In this document: in pieces, positions 9,177-19,311 of the stretch
How the letters are laid out: the number at the start of each line of letters is the position of its first letter
Numbering within the stretch: the stretch's first letter is position 1
DNA from: an uncultured Clostridia bacterium
GTDB lineage: Bacteria > Bacillota > Clostridia > Oscillospirales > Acutalibacteraceae
DNA length: 64,000 bases
Direction: 5' to 3'
NCBI GenBank assembly: GCA_944384705.1
Contig: CALWUI010000027.1
Coordinates: 1 to 64,000 of the forward strand
Notes under the pieces: generated by a model
What the model was told of the DNA's origin: nothing
What the model saw: only the letters and a program-made list of their open reading frames with translations
Databases searched by the model: none
Made by a program: the position numbers and the translations under genes

Positions 9177-10571
9177 GTGATAATTGATTATGTTGGCGTA
9201 AAAGAAGTGAGTGGCTCGTTAATTGTTATAGATGGCGTTTCTGACGTTTCTTTTGAGGAGATTGTGGAGATACGTCTAGACAACGGCACAGTCAGACAAG
9301 GCAGGGTAGTTCAGATAGATGGAGATAGAATAGTTGTTCAGGTTTTTGAGGGAACAAAAAATATTTCGCTTAACAATACAAGAACACGTCTTAAAGGACA
9401 TCCGATGGAACTTTCGCTTTCTTCTGAGATTTTGGGCAGAGTTTTTGATGGCGTAGGCAGACCTATAGATGGGTTGGGAGATATTTTTCCGGAGAAGAAA
9501 ATGAACGTAAATGGAATGCCTATAAATCCAGTAGCGCGGCTTTATCCTAAAAATTATATAAACACAGGAATATCTACAATAGATGTGTTGACCACGCTTA
9601 TTCGCGGCCAAAAGCTGCCGATCTTTTCTGGGGCCGGAATGAAACATAATGAGTTGGCTGTTCAAATTGCAAGGCAGGCTAAAATTTCTTCGGACGAAAA
9701 AGAGAATTTTGCCATAGTTTTTGCCGCAATGGGTGTAAAAAACGATGTTGCCGAGTACTTTAGACGTAGCTTTGAAGAATCTGGGGTATTGCAGCGCGTT
9801 GTAATGTTTTTAAATCTTTCTAACGACCCGGTGATAGAAAGAATTTTAACACCAAGATGTGCGCTGACTGCAGCAGAATATTTGGCGTTTGAGCAGGGAA
9901 TGCATATATTGGTTATTATGACGGATATGACATCTTATGCTGAAGCTTTGCGAGAATTTAGTTCTTCTAAAGGAGAAATTCCTGGCAGAAAGGGATATCC
10001 TGGCTATTTATATTCGGATCTTGCCTCGCTTTATGAACGAGCAGGAATGATTAATGGAAAAAAAGGGTCCGTAACGCAGATTCCTATCTTGACAATGCCA
10101 AATGATGATATTACACATCCGGTGCCGGATTTAACAGGATATATAACAGAAGGCCAAATTGTGTTGGAGCGTGCCTTAGAGGGGGAGGGGATTTACCCTT
10201 CAATATCAGTATTACCGTCTCTTTCGCGATTGATGAAGGACGGGATTGGTCAGGGATATACAAGAGAAGATCATTCTTCATTGGCTAATCAGCTTTTTGC
10301 TTGCTACGCCAAAGTAAAAGATGTGCGCTCACTGGCCTCTGTTATTGGAGAAGAAGAGCTTTCGGAGGCAGATAAGAAAATTTTGAAATTTGGAAAAGAG
10401 TTTGAATCAAAATTTATTAATCAAGGGTTTAGCGAAGATAGAAGCATAAAAAAAAGTTTGGATCTTGGCTGGAAGTTGCTGTCTATGCTGCCCCAAAAAG
10501 ACCTCGACAGAGTAGATGATGCAATACTTGAAAAATATTATCAAGAAGAAAAAGCCGGAGATAAGAAATAG
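9177..10571 (+). CDS. atpB: V-type ATPase regulatory subunit B
   Basis: The 464-residue non-catalytic head subunit alternates with subunit A. It has the typical [14 protein letters not shown] start, the [16 protein letters not shown] region and, as expected, a degenerate P-loop ([11 protein letters not shown]) instead of Gxxxx[34 protein letters not shown], a B-subunit hallmark, appears near residues 320-350. The GTG start at 9177 is preceded by GGGAG at 9163-9167. Length is normal. Confidence 0.95.
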   Translation: MIIDYVGVKEVSGSLIVIDGVSDVSFEEIVEIRLDNGTVRQGRVVQIDGDRIVVQVFEGTKNISLNNTRTRLKGHPMELSLSSEILGRVFDGVGRPIDGLGDIFPEKKMNVNGMPINPVARLYPKNYINTGISTIDVLTTLIRGQKLPIFSGAGMKHNELAVQIARQAKISSDEKENFAIVFAAMGVKNDVAEYFRRSFEESGVLQRVVMFLNLSNDPVIERILTPRCALTAAEYLAFEQGMHILVIMTDMTSYAEALREFSSSKGEIPGRKGYPGYLYSDLASLYERAGMINGKKGSVTQIPILTMPNDDITHPVPDLTGYITEGQIVLERALEGEGIYPSISVLPSLSRLMKDGIGQGYTREDHSSLANQLFACYAKVKDVRSLASVIGEEELSEADKKILKFGKEFESKFINQGFSEDRSIKKSLDLGWKLLSMLPQKDLDRVDDAILEKYYQEEKAGDKK

Positions 10572-10601
10572 CTATATATTTATCAGAGAAGGTGAGTTTT
10601 T

Positions 10602-11213
10602 GTGAGTACTTCTGTAGTGGCAACAAAAGGAAATTTAATAGCAACAAAAAAGTCTTTGGAGCTTGCCCAAAACGGATTTGAATTGTTGGACAGAAAACGA
10701 AATATTTTAATTCGAGAAATGATGTTGCTTATAAAACATGCCTCTACTATTCAAAAAGAGATAGATACAACTTATGCTCAAGCCTATGCAGCGCTCCAAA
10801 AGGCAAATATCACGCTTGGAATGATCGAAGAGATTGCTGGTACTGTACCGATAGATGACAGCTTGAAGATATCTTATAGAAGCGTTATGGGAGTTGAGAT
10901 TCCGATTGTATTTTTTACAGAAGAGAAAACTCACGAACTGCCATTTGGTTTATATAACTCAAACTCTATGTTGGATGAGGCTTATCGGAGATTTTTAAAG
11001 GTGAAAAAAATGACAGCAGAGCTAGCTGAAATCGAAAATAGTGTATATCGGTTAGCAGACGCAATTAGCAAAACTCAAAAAAGAGCAAATGCGCTCAAAA
11101 ATATTATTATTCCACGATTCGAAAACTCGGTTAAGGTTATATCGGATGCACTGGAGGAAAAAGATAGAGAGGAATTTTCTCGGCTTAAGGTTATAAAAAA
11201 GAAAAAAACTTAA
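10602..11213 (+). CDS. atpD: V-type ATPase subunit D (central shaft)
   Basis: The 203-residue subunit D forms the coiled-coil rotor axle inside the A3B3 head. The N-terminal helix (TKGNLIATKKSLELAQNGFELLDRKRNIL) and the C-terminal helix (TQKRANALKNIIIPRFENSVKVIS) are the paired antiparallel helices that define the family. GTG at 10602 follows AAGGTGAG. It is the last gene of the operon; no convincing intrinsic terminator follows, and the nucleoside operon promoter begins about 110 bp downstream. Confidence 0.94.
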   Translation: MSTSVVATKGNLIATKKSLELAQNGFELLDRKRNILIREMMLLIKHASTIQKEIDTTYAQAYAALQKANITLGMIEEIAGTVPIDDSLKISYRSVMGVEIPIVFFTEEKTHELPFGLYNSNSMLDEAYRRFLKVKKMTAELAEIENSVYRLADAISKTQKRANALKNIIIPRFENSVKVISDALEEKDREEFSRLKVIKKKKT

Positions 11214-11326
11214 TAAAATGTTAGCTTGTTATATATAAAAAATGATAATAAAAGTAGCAATTTGCTAAATTGATCTTTAAAAATATATGCAGGTTAACAT
11301 TTTTTACTGTAAAAATAAATACATTC

Positions 11327-11355
11327 TTTACGAAATTATTGTAATATATTATAAT
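11327..11355 (+). promoter_or_regulatory. Promoter of the nucleoside operon
   Basis: TTTACG (11327-11332), 17-bp spacer and perfect TATAAT (11350-11355), about 30 bp before the likely deoB start. It lies between the V-ATPase and nucleoside gene sets and supports treating them as separate operons. Confidence 0.65.
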
Positions 11356-11391
11356 AAAAACAACTATTTAGAAGATTTTTTGAGATGGGAT

Positions 11392-12570
11392 GTGGTTGGC
11401 ATAAAGAGGATCTTTCTTATAGTGCTAGATAGCCTTGGCATAGGTGCCATGCCAGATGCAAGTGATTACGGCGACAGTGACAGCTGCAATACGCTAAGAT
11501 CTATATCTAAGAGCAAATTTTTTAAAGTTGAAAATATGAAAAAGCTTGGCCTTTTTAACATAGACGGAGTAAATTGTAGAAGAAAAGAACTTAACCCTAT
11601 TGGAACTTTTGCCAGAATGAAGGAAAAATCTAAGGGCAAAGATACGACTATAGGTCACTGGGAGATTGCAGGAATAGAATCTGAGACTCCGCTGCCAACG
11701 TATCCGGAGGGCTTTCCTGTAGAGATTATTTCTGAGTTTGAAAGGGCAACCGGAAGAAAAGTTCTATGCAACAAGCCATATTCTGGGACAGAAGTCATAA
11801 AAGATTATGGTCAAGAACATGTAAGAACAGGCGCTCTTATAGTTTATACCTCAGCAGATAGCGTATTTCAAGTAGCGGCGCACGAAGATATAGTCTCGCC
11901 GCAAAAACTATATGAATACTGTAAGATTGCAAGAGATCTGCTTAAGGGCAAGAATGCTGTTGGCAGAGTGATCGCCCGCCCGTTTGTGGGAGAATACCCC
12001 AATTTTAAGCGCACAGCCAATAGACATGATTTTTCGCTAGAGCCACCACAATTAACAATGCTAGATCAATTGGTGGAGAGCGGAAAATGCGTTTTGTCGG
12101 TGGGAAAAATCGTGGATATTTTTGCCGCCAGAGGCATTACTGAATTTATACGCACAAAAGGAAACAAAGATGGTATAGAGCGTATAAAGGAGTTTTTGAA
12201 TAAAGCTTTTGAAGGCCTGTGCTTTGTAAATTTAGTTGATTTTGACATGCTCTACGGGCATAGAAATGATGTGGACGGCTATGCAAAAGCACTAACAGAG
12301 TTTGATAAGGCACTAAAGGAAATAATTCTTGGATTAAAGTCAGAGGATTTGCTAATTATTACCGCAGACCACGGTTGCGATCCTAGCGATGAATCGACAG
12401 ACCACTCTAGGGAATATACTCCGCTTTTAATGTACGGAGAAGCTATAAAAAAAGGAGTTAATCTTGGAACAAGACAGGCCTTTTCGGATATTGGCGCTAC
12501 AATTTTAGACTATTTTGAAATAGAACAAAAAATTAAGGGTAAATCAATGCTGAATGAGGTTGCAAAATGA
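11392..12570 (+). CDS. deoB: Phosphopentomutase
   Basis: DeoB interconverts (deoxy)ribose-1-phosphate and -5-phosphate, linking nucleoside phosphorolysis to the aldolase DeoC and the pentose phosphates. It is an alkaline-phosphatase-superfamily enzyme: the metal site FLIVLDSLGIGAMPDA is at the N-terminus, KGKDTTIGHWEIAG surrounds the nucleophile Thr, and ADHGCDPS plus TDHSREYTPLL supply C-terminal ligands. GTG at 11392 gives 392 residues, matching the family. An upstream extension to 11287 would place coding sequence over the promoter. The exact start is uncertain because the ribosome site is weak. Confidence 0.93.
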   Translation: MVGIKRIFLIVLDSLGIGAMPDASDYGDSDSCNTLRSISKSKFFKVENMKKLGLFNIDGVNCRRKELNPIGTFARMKEKSKGKDTTIGHWEIAGIESETPLPTYPEGFPVEIISEFERATGRKVLCNKPYSGTEVIKDYGQEHVRTGALIVYTSADSVFQVAAHEDIVSPQKLYEYCKIARDLLKGKNAVGRVIARPFVGEYPNFKRTANRHDFSLEPPQLTMLDQLVESGKCVLSVGKIVDIFAARGITEFIRTKGNKDGIERIKEFLNKAFEGLCFVNLVDFDMLYGHRNDVDGYAKALTEFDKALKEIILGLKSEDLLIITADHGCDPSDESTDHSREYTPLLMYGEAIKKGVNLGTRQAFSDIGATILDYFEIEQKIKGKSMLNEVAK

Positions 12571-13220
12571 TGGATTTTGATATTTCTATTTTTAAACAAC
12601 CAAAGTCTGATTTATTAAAAAAAGTCTTGTTGTGCTTTTTGAGTGTGGTTTTTGTGGGTGTCGGAATCGCTCTAAACTCTTGTTTAGGCTTTGGAACGGA
12701 TCCTATATCGGTTTTTTCGGATGGAGTTCATAATTTTTTTAATATAAGTCTTGGCAATGCTTTTAACGTTACAAATTGTACGATATTTTTGGTAGTTTTG
12801 TTTTTTGGCAGAAGATATATAAATATCGGAACGCTTATCCATGCGATGTTCTTAGGTACTTTTGTAAATATAGGAGCAAACATTTATTTGCTGCTAGGTA
12901 TTGGAGAATCATTTTTCTTAAAGATTATAACAGCAACTATTGCGTGCTTGTTATTATTTTTTGGCACGGCTCTCTTAATTTCGGTCAATATAGGTCTTGA
13001 CGTTTGGACAGGCCTTGCAATGCTTCTAAGAGATAAAACACATAAAGAGTATAAGTTTTTTCGCGTAGCAATAGATATTTTCTCGTTTACTGCAGGCTAC
13101 TTAATGGGTGGCACGGTTGGCGTGATAACATTATTAGCAGCATGTTTTGGAGGTCCAATAATACAACGATTTGTTGGAACTATAGAAAAATCAATTTTAG
13201 CAAAAATTGGATTAAAATAA
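12567..13220 (+). CDS. YczE/YitT-like integral membrane protein
   Basis: A 217-residue membrane protein with about five to six helices and the NSCLGFGTDPISVFSDGV segment after the first helix, which is characteristic of the YczE/YitT group. No biochemical function is established for this group to my knowledge. It overlaps deoB by 4 bp (ATGA), so it is translationally coupled, and it sits between two nucleoside-catabolism genes. A role in moving a pentose or nucleobase, or in sensing, is possible but is inference from context only. Confidence 0.75.
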   Translation: MMDFDISIFKQPKSDLLKKVLLCFLSVVFVGVGIALNSCLGFGTDPISVFSDGVHNFFNISLGNAFNVTNCTIFLVVLFFGRRYINIGTLIHAMFLGTFVNIGANIYLLLGIGESFFLKIITATIACLLLFFGTALLISVNIGLDVWTGLAMLLRDKTHKEYKFFRVAIDIFSFTAGYLMGGTVGVITLLAACFGGPIIQRFVGTIEKSILAKIGLK

Positions 13221-13242
13221 GAATTTCTTAAAGGAGAATTTT

Positions 13243-13965
13243 ATGATTAAAATACCAACACCTCATATAGGAGCACAGGCAGGAGAAGTAGCAAAAACTG
13301 TAATTATGCCAGGAGACCCGTTGAGAGCAAAATTTGTTGCGGAAAATTTTTTAGCAGAAGCCTTCTGCTTTACAAAAGTTAGAGGTATGTATGGATATAC
13401 TGGAGTGTATAAGGGAAAAAAAGTTTCGGTTATGGGGTCCGGCATGGGGATGCCATCTATGGGGTTATACTCTTATGAGCTGTTTAACTTTTATGATGTG
13501 GATAATATTATTAGAATAGGAACAGCTGGGAGCCTTTCTGAAAAATTGGAGCTTAAGGATATTGTAATTGGTATGGGTGCATGCACAGATTCTAATTATG
13601 CAGAACACTTTGATTTACCAGGAATATACGCTGCAACTCCCAGTTATAAGCTTTTGAGCAAAGCAGTAAAAAAAGCAAAAGACTTAAATTTGAATGTTAC
13701 AGTAGGAAACATTTTGAGTTCAGATGTATTTTATACAGACACTCAAAAAAATCTAAAACCTTGGGCCGAAATGGGAGTATTGGCTGTAGAGATGGAATCT
13801 TTAGCGCTTTATTTAAATGCGGCCAAATCTAAAAAGAATGCACTCTGCATACTGACAATATCCGATAAAATTTTCAAAAAAGAGGAACTATCTAGCAAAG
13901 AACGACAAGAAGGACTCTCGGATATGGCAAAATTAGCGTTGGAGTTGGCGCACGAATCAAAATGA
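13243..13965 (+). CDS. deoD: Purine-nucleoside phosphorylase, DeoD type
   Basis: The 240-residue hexameric-type phosphorylase splits purine (deoxy)nucleosides with phosphate into base and (deoxy)ribose-1-phosphate. Characteristic segments are VIMPGDPLRAKFVAE (phosphate-binding Arg), GSGMGMPSMGLYSYEL, RIGTAGSLSE and the active-site MEMESLALY-like region (AVEMESLALYL), plus the SDK with catalytic Asp near residue 205. It starts 22 bp after the membrane-protein gene with AGGAG upstream. Confidence 0.95.
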   Translation: MIKIPTPHIGAQAGEVAKTVIMPGDPLRAKFVAENFLAEAFCFTKVRGMYGYTGVYKGKKVSVMGSGMGMPSMGLYSYELFNFYDVDNIIRIGTAGSLSEKLELKDIVIGMGACTDSNYAEHFDLPGIYAATPSYKLLSKAVKKAKDLNLNVTVGNILSSDVFYTDTQKNLKPWAEMGVLAVEMESLALYLNAAKSKKNALCILTISDKIFKKEELSSKERQEGLSDMAKLALELAHESK

Positions 13966-13996
13966 TAATGAGATCATAATCAGGAGGATTTTTATT

Positions 13997-15040
13997 TTGA
14001 AAAAGCTAGCAAACATATTTTTGGCTGGAATAATTATAATAAGCCTTTCTGGATGTAGCTGGAATGATCCGGAGAGTGTAGCAAATGACGGAGTTTTTAG
14101 GATTGCAATGGTTCCGGATATGGGAGGAGTCAATGATCAGTCGTTTAACCAATCGGCATTGGAGGGCCTTTATGAATTGCGCGACGAAACGGGAGCACAG
14201 ATTAGTTATGTGGAGTCGAAACAGTTTTCGGACTTTGCGCTAAATTTAGATAAGTTAGCGGATGGGCCAAGTGACTTAATTATCGGAGTTGGAAATGTTC
14301 TTTCGGACGCTATAGAAGAGGTTTCTGCCCGTAATTTGGATAAGAATTTTGCAATTGTAGACTATTCTTTTGGAGAAGATATAGCAAATAATGTGACTGG
14401 AATTGTCTTTAGAGCACAAGAGGGAGCCTTTTTGGTTGGATACATAGCCGGTATGACTACAAAGACTAATAAAGTTGGGTTTGTAGGCGGAATAAAAAAT
14501 GTTATAATAGACCAGTTCCAATATGGGTTTGAGGCTGGAGTTCTATATGCTTCTAAAGAAAGGAAAGTTCCGATAAAGGTTATAAACCAGTATGCCGAAA
14601 GTTTTGCGGATGCAGCTAAGGGCAAAGCTATTGCTTCTAGAATGTACTCTGACGGTTGCGATATTGTCTTTCATGCGGCAGGAGGTGTTGGCTATGGAGT
14701 TATTGAAGCGGCAAAAGAGAGTGGCAAATTCGTGATAGGTGTGGATAGAGATCAGTCGTATTTGGCGCCGGATAACGTTTTAACTTCATCAGTAAAGAAT
14801 GTTGGAACGGCAGTAAAACTGGTAGCAAAAGAGCTTATGAACGGTAATAAAATTGGCGGCAAGAACTACGAATTTGGCTTGAGTGAGCATTGTGTTGGTA
14901 TTCCAGAAAATCATAAAAATATGCCAGAGTTTGTGTATAACAAAGCATTGACTCTTTCTAAACAGGTAGAAACTGGCCAAATAACAGTTCCATACGATGA
15001 AGAAAGTTTTGAAAACTATAAATCCAGCATAGATAATTAG
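13997..15040 (+). CDS. nupN: BMP-family nucleoside-binding lipoprotein
   Basis: The 347-residue extracytoplasmic solute-binding protein of a nucleoside ABC importer. It has a lipoprotein signal peptide with lipobox LSGC (Cys20), then a Bmp/Med fold beginning RIAMVPDMGGVNDQSFNQSA, which matches the ligand-binding loop of BMP proteins such as Bacillus YufN/NupN and Treponema PnrA. GGVGYGVIEAAKE and GVDRDQSYLAP are further family segments. The start is TTG at 13997 after GGAGGA. The genes that follow supply the ATPase and both permeases. Confidence 0.92.
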   Translation: MKKLANIFLAGIIIISLSGCSWNDPESVANDGVFRIAMVPDMGGVNDQSFNQSALEGLYELRDETGAQISYVESKQFSDFALNLDKLADGPSDLIIGVGNVLSDAIEEVSARNLDKNFAIVDYSFGEDIANNVTGIVFRAQEGAFLVGYIAGMTTKTNKVGFVGGIKNVIIDQFQYGFEAGVLYASKERKVPIKVINQYAESFADAAKGKAIASRMYSDGCDIVFHAAGGVGYGVIEAAKESGKFVIGVDRDQSYLAPDNVLTSSVKNVGTAVKLVAKELMNGNKIGGKNYEFGLSEHCVGIPENHKNMPEFVYNKALTLSKQVETGQITVPYDEESFENYKSSIDN

Positions 15041-15080
15041 CGATTAAAATGTTTTCGTTAAGGGGAGGAAGAGATTTTAA

Positions 15081-16613
15081 GTGAAAATTAGTCCTGAATA
15101 TGCAGTTCAAATGAGAAATATAACCAAAAATTTTGAGGAGTGCAGAGCTCTCGATAACGTTAGCGTAGATATAAAAAAAGGCACGATCCATGCAATATTA
15201 GGAGAAAACGGAGCCGGCAAAACTACCCTGATGAATGTTTTGTATGGGTTGTATCAGGCGGATGAAGGAGAAGTTTATATTAATGGCAAAAAAATTAATA
15301 TGAAAAATCCAAATATAGCTATAGAAAATAAAATCGGAATGGTACATCAACATTTTATGCTGGTAGAAAATTTTACCGTTGCACAAAATATAATTCTTGG
15401 AAAGGAAATTGTGTCTCGCTGCGGAATTCTTAACATGCGAAAGGCTAATGAAGAAATTGATAAAATTGTTGAAAAATATGGGCTAAAAGTCGATAAAGAT
15501 GCCAAAATAGAAGATATTTCTGTTGGCATGCAGCAGCGTGTGGAGATCTTAAAAACATTGTATCGTGGAGCAGATATATTGATTTTAGATGAGCCAACAG
15601 CAGTCTTGACGCCGCAAGAAATAAAAGATCTTATAGAGATCATGCACAGGCTAATAGCAGACGGAAAAACAATAATAATTATTACGCATAAATTAAAAGA
15701 GATAAAAGCCTCGTCGGATGTATGCACAATAATTCGCAGAGGAAAATACATAGATACGGTTGACGTAAAGAACGTTACTCAAGCAGAGCTGGCCGATAAG
15801 ATGGTTGGACGCAATGTTAAACTCGTAGTAGAAAAAGCGCCGGCTAAACTCGGAGAGGTCATTTTTGAGGTGGATAATATAACCGTTCAAAGCAGAGCGC
15901 ATAAAGAACTTAACGCGCTGAAAGGACTGTCTTTAAAGATAAGAAAAGGAGAAATCTTGGGCATAGCAGGAGTAGATGGTAACGGCCAGAAAGAACTGGT
16001 GGAGGCTATTACTTGTCTTTCTAAGGTTTCTAACGGAGTTATAAAAATTAACGGGAATAAAATTCAAAATACAAAACCAAAAAACGTAATAAAAAATAAA
16101 ATATCAACAATTCATGAAGACAGACAAAAGCGCGGGCTTGTGCTGGATTTTTCTGTTGCAGAAAATGTGATTCTTGAAAAATATAAAGAGTATCCATACT
16201 CAAAGAATGGGCTTTTAAACTACGGGGAGATAAAAAAATTTGCAAAAGAGATAATATCTGAATACGATGTGCGGCCAGAAGATTGCGTTAATGCACAGAT
16301 AAGAGAACTTTCGGGAGGCAACCAGCAAAAGGTGATAATAGGCCGAGAAATCGCAAATGATCCGGATTTATTAATAGCAGTACAGCCGACGCGTGGACTT
16401 GACGTGGGAGCTATAGAGTATGTGCATAAAATCTTGGTGGAACAACGTGATAAAGGCAAAGCAGTTTTGCTAATTTCGCTCGAGCTGGATGAGATTTTGA
16501 GTGTGGCCGATAGAATAGCAGTCATTTATGATGGAAGGATAGTGGGAGAATTTTTGCAAGAAGAAGCAAATGAAAACACGGTAGGTTTGTTGATGGCAGG
16601 AGGTAAATTGTAG
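15081..16613 (+). CDS. nupO: Nucleoside ABC importer, double ATPase subunit
   Basis: A 510-residue protein with two fused ABC ATPase domains, as in carbohydrate and nucleoside uptake (CUT2-like) importers. Domain 1 has Walker A GENGAGKTT and Walker B LILDEPTAVL. Its signature reads SVGMQQRVEIL. Domain 2 has a degenerate Walker A (GVDGNGQKE), signature LSGGNQQK and AVQPTRGLDVG in place of the usual Walker B DEP, which is normal for this subfamily. GTG start at 15081 with GGGGAGG upstream. The permease gene follows 2 bp after the stop. Confidence 0.94.
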   Translation: MKISPEYAVQMRNITKNFEECRALDNVSVDIKKGTIHAILGENGAGKTTLMNVLYGLYQADEGEVYINGKKINMKNPNIAIENKIGMVHQHFMLVENFTVAQNIILGKEIVSRCGILNMRKANEEIDKIVEKYGLKVDKDAKIEDISVGMQQRVEILKTLYRGADILILDEPTAVLTPQEIKDLIEIMHRLIADGKTIIIITHKLKEIKASSDVCTIIRRGKYIDTVDVKNVTQAELADKMVGRNVKLVVEKAPAKLGEVIFEVDNITVQSRAHKELNALKGLSLKIRKGEILGIAGVDGNGQKELVEAITCLSKVSNGVIKINGNKIQNTKPKNVIKNKISTIHEDRQKRGLVLDFSVAENVILEKYKEYPYSKNGLLNYGEIKKFAKEIISEYDVRPEDCVNAQIRELSGGNQQKVIIGREIANDPDLLIAVQPTRGLDVGAIEYVHKILVEQRDKGKAVLLISLELDEILSVADRIAVIYDGRIVGEFLQEEANENTVGLLMAGGKL

Positions 16614-16615
16614 AT

Positions 16616-17743
16616 ATGCAAAAATTAATTAAAATTTTAAAAAAACCGATTACCTCCACATTTTTGGCCATAATATGTGGAATATTAGTGGCAGGAGTCA
16701 TTCTAATTTTTTCGGGGTATGATCCAATTACGGCCTTTAATACGCTTTTAAAGGGAATCTTTTCACGTCCAAAATATATTTTAAAAGTTATAGAAAAAAG
16801 TACTCCTATAATTTTGACTGGCATAAGTGTGGCATTTGCGTTTAAAACAGGTCTTTTTAATATAGGAGCAGAGGGGCAATACATAATAGGTTCTGTAGTT
16901 GCAATGATGGTGGGCGTAAGCTTAAAATTACCTGCTGTTTATCAGGTTCCGATAATATTTTTGGCAGGTATTATTTCGGGCGCAATTTATGGTGGATTAA
17001 TAGGAATTTTAAAAGCTAAATTTGGTATACATGAGGTAATCACTGGCATAATGCTCAACTGGATCGCATTTTATTTGTGCAACTTTGTTGTTGATTCTGA
17101 GCTATTTCATAAACCATCTACTATGAGGAGTCTTTCTATAAATGATTCTGGCTTTACAACTCTTTTTTATAAATGGAAGACCTCCAAAGAGGGAATAGAA
17201 TATTTGAGGCAAAATAGGTGGCTCTCGGAGGTTTTGCTAAAAACAGATGTAAATGTAGGAATTTTGGTGGCATTGTTGGTGTCGATTATTATTTGGTTTT
17301 TGCTGTATAAAACGAGTTTGGGCTATAGCATAAGAGCAGTAGGAAACAATGCAAAAGCAGCTGAATTTGCAGGCATAGGTGTAAAGAGAAACATCATGGC
17401 GGCGATGACTATTTCTGGAGCGATATGTGGTCTGGCTGCAGCGCTAACAATAACAGGAGTTTCACCGCACGCTGTGTATAAATTGAGTATGTTCGAAAAT
17501 ATAGGATTTAACGGATTATTTGTTGCATTAATTGCACGAACATCGCCAATAGGTTGTATTCTTTCAGGTCTATTTTTTGGAGCGCTAAATTATGGCGGTA
17601 ATGCTCTGCAAATGGATTTAGGAATTCCATCGGAAATAATTTCGATAACAATAGGGTCGGTTTTATTTTTTGTGGCTCTTTCGGGGGCAGCACCAATGCT
17701 TGCAAATAAATTGGCAAAGAGGAGCAAAAAAAATGTTAAGTAG
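16616..17743 (+). CDS. nupP: Nucleoside ABC importer permease 1
   Basis: A 375-residue permease with about ten hydrophobic segments. FNIGAEGQYIIGSVVAM and the SLGYSIRAVGNNAKAAEFAGIGV stretch are hallmarks of branched-chain/nucleoside-type permeases such as NupP/YufP; the second contacts the ATPase. It starts 2 bp after the ATPase gene stop and ends 11 bp inside the second permease gene, implying tight translational coupling and a heterodimeric channel. Confidence 0.93.
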   Translation: MQKLIKILKKPITSTFLAIICGILVAGVILIFSGYDPITAFNTLLKGIFSRPKYILKVIEKSTPIILTGISVAFAFKTGLFNIGAEGQYIIGSVVAMMVGVSLKLPAVYQVPIIFLAGIISGAIYGGLIGILKAKFGIHEVITGIMLNWIAFYLCNFVVDSELFHKPSTMRSLSINDSGFTTLFYKWKTSKEGIEYLRQNRWLSEVLLKTDVNVGILVALLVSIIIWFLLYKTSLGYSIRAVGNNAKAAEFAGIGVKRNIMAAMTISGAICGLAAALTITGVSPHAVYKLSMFENIGFNGLFVALIARTSPIGCILSGLFFGALNYGGNALQMDLGIPSEIISITIGSVLFFVALSGAAPMLANKLAKRSKKNVK

Positions 17744-18620
17744 TATAATATCTATAGTAAACACAACTTTGATGTACTCTGCGCCGTTGATTTTTGGAGC
17801 TATGAGCGGGGTAGTCTCGGAGAATGCAGGAGTGGTAAATGTTGGCATAGAGGGAATAATGACTTTTGGCGCTTTTGTTGGAGCGGCTGTTGGTTTTTAT
17901 ACACAGGATCCTTGGCTGGGATTGCTGTCTGGCAGTTTAGCAGGAGTGATTTTGGCAGTGCTTCATGCATTGGCATCGGTTAGCTTTAAGGCAGATCAGA
18001 CGATCTCTGGTATGGCTCTAAATTTTATAGGCCCAGGACTATCACTTTTTTTGTGTAGATTATTGTTTAATAACAAAACCACAACCACTAGGGTTGCAAA
18101 TAAACTGCCAAAAATCTTTAATGTAGTTGACGTTAGCGTGTTGCTTGCGCTGTTAATAACGATATTTCTTTGGTTTATCTTGTATAAAACAAAATGGGGG
18201 TTGCGAATACGATCTGTAGGAGAACACCCAGCTGCAGCCGATACTTTGGGAATAAACGTAACAAAAGTTAGATATATGAGCGTCATAATCTCGGGCCTTT
18301 TAGCAGGCGCTGGAGGTGCAGCAATGACGTTAGGCGTAGTTTCGCAATTTACTCCTACGGCAATAAGTGGCCAAGGATTTATAGCCTTGGCGGCAGTTAT
18401 TTTTGGTAAGTGGACGCCTCAAGGAGCATATGGTGCCTGTTTATTGTTTGCCGTAGCGCAAGCCTTATCTGTAACTTTTGGTGGAGGAAGAATCGATATT
18501 CCATCTGAATTTTTGAGTATGCTTCCATATGTTTTAACAATAGTTGTACTAATTTTGTTTGTAGGCCGATCTATGGCGCCGAGTGCAAACGGAAAACCAT
18601 ATAAAAAAGGCAAAAGATAA
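17733..18620 (+). CDS. nupQ: Nucleoside ABC importer permease 2
   Basis: A 295-residue partner permease with about eight membrane segments. It shares VNVGIEGIMTFGAFVGA and the ATPase-contacting GLRIRSVGEHPAAADTLGINV with the first permease. ATG at 17733 has GAGGAG at 17719-17724 and is preferred over in-frame codons farther upstream, which would extend deep into the other permease gene. It completes a four-protein importer (lipoprotein, ATPase, two permeases). Confidence 0.93.
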   Translation: MLSSIISIVNTTLMYSAPLIFGAMSGVVSENAGVVNVGIEGIMTFGAFVGAAVGFYTQDPWLGLLSGSLAGVILAVLHALASVSFKADQTISGMALNFIGPGLSLFLCRLLFNNKTTTTRVANKLPKIFNVVDVSVLLALLITIFLWFILYKTKWGLRIRSVGEHPAAADTLGINVTKVRYMSVIISGLLAGAGGAAMTLGVVSQFTPTAISGQGFIALAAVIFGKWTPQGAYGACLLFAVAQALSVTFGGGRIDIPSEFLSMLPYVLTIVVLILFVGRSMAPSANGKPYKKGKR

Positions 18621-18645
18621 ATTTTTATTTTTTAGGTGATGAATA

Positions 18646-19302
18646 ATGAATATTGAAAATATATTAAGTAAGGTGGATCATACACTGCTTAGTCAGACGG
18701 CAAAGTTTGAAGATATAAAATGTCTTTGTGATGATGCTATAAAATATAAAGTTGCATCGGTGTGCATAGCACCAACTTACGTAAAAAAAGCTAAAGAGTA
18801 TGTTGGAGACGAAATGCGGGTTTGTACGGTGATTGGGTTTCCGAATGGATACAATACGACGGAATCGAAGGTATTTGAGACGATAGATGCGATAAAAAAC
18901 GGTGCAGACGAAATAGATATGGTTATAAATTTGTGCTGGGTTAAAGATTCAAAATTTGATCTGGTTTTAAACGAAATCGAAAAAATAAAAGCAGCGTGTG
19001 CAAAGAGAGTTTTAAAAGTAATTGTCGAGACTTGCCTTTTAACGCAAGAAGAAAAAATAAAAATGTGTGAAATTGTTACTCAAGCCGGAGCGGATTTTAT
19101 AAAGACATCAACGGGTTTTGCAGCGAGCGGCGCTACGTTTGAAGACATAAAATTATTTTCGGAGCATATAGGAAAAAATGTAAAGATAAAAGCTTCTGGA
19201 GGAATTAGCTCTTTGGATGATGCGGAAAAATTTATTTTGTTGGGTGCAGAGCGTTTAGGTACAAGCCGGATAGTTAAGTTGGCAAAGGGAAAAAATATAT
19301 AA
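18646..19302 (+). CDS. deoC: Deoxyribose-phosphate aldolase
   Basis: The 218-residue class I aldolase splits 2-deoxyribose-5-phosphate into acetaldehyde and glyceraldehyde-3-phosphate. Visible features are [10 protein letters not shown] at the N-terminus, the Schiff-base lysine in [11 protein letters not shown], and the second catalytic-site lysine in VKIKASGGI near residue 180. Length is standard. It sits 25 bp after the permease with AGGTGATGA upstream. A GC-rich hairpin separates it from cdd. Confidence 0.95.
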   Translation: MNIENILSKVDHTLLSQTAKFEDIKCLCDDAIKYKVASVCIAPTYVKKAKEYVGDEMRVCTVIGFPNGYNTTESKVFETIDAIKNGADEIDMVINLCWVKDSKFDLVLNEIEKIKAACAKRVLKVIVETCLLTQEEKIKMCEIVTQAGADFIKTSTGFAASGATFEDIKLFSEHIGKNVKIKASGGISSLDDAEKFILLGAERLGTSRIVKLAKGKNI

Positions 19303-19311
19303 TTAAAATTG

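Noticed and set aside
2591..11213. F-type ATP synthase operon
   Set aside because: The subunit set (C, D, E, F, I, K with the A-subunit insert) and order are those of V/A-type enzymes; no delta, gamma or epsilon F-type subunits are present.
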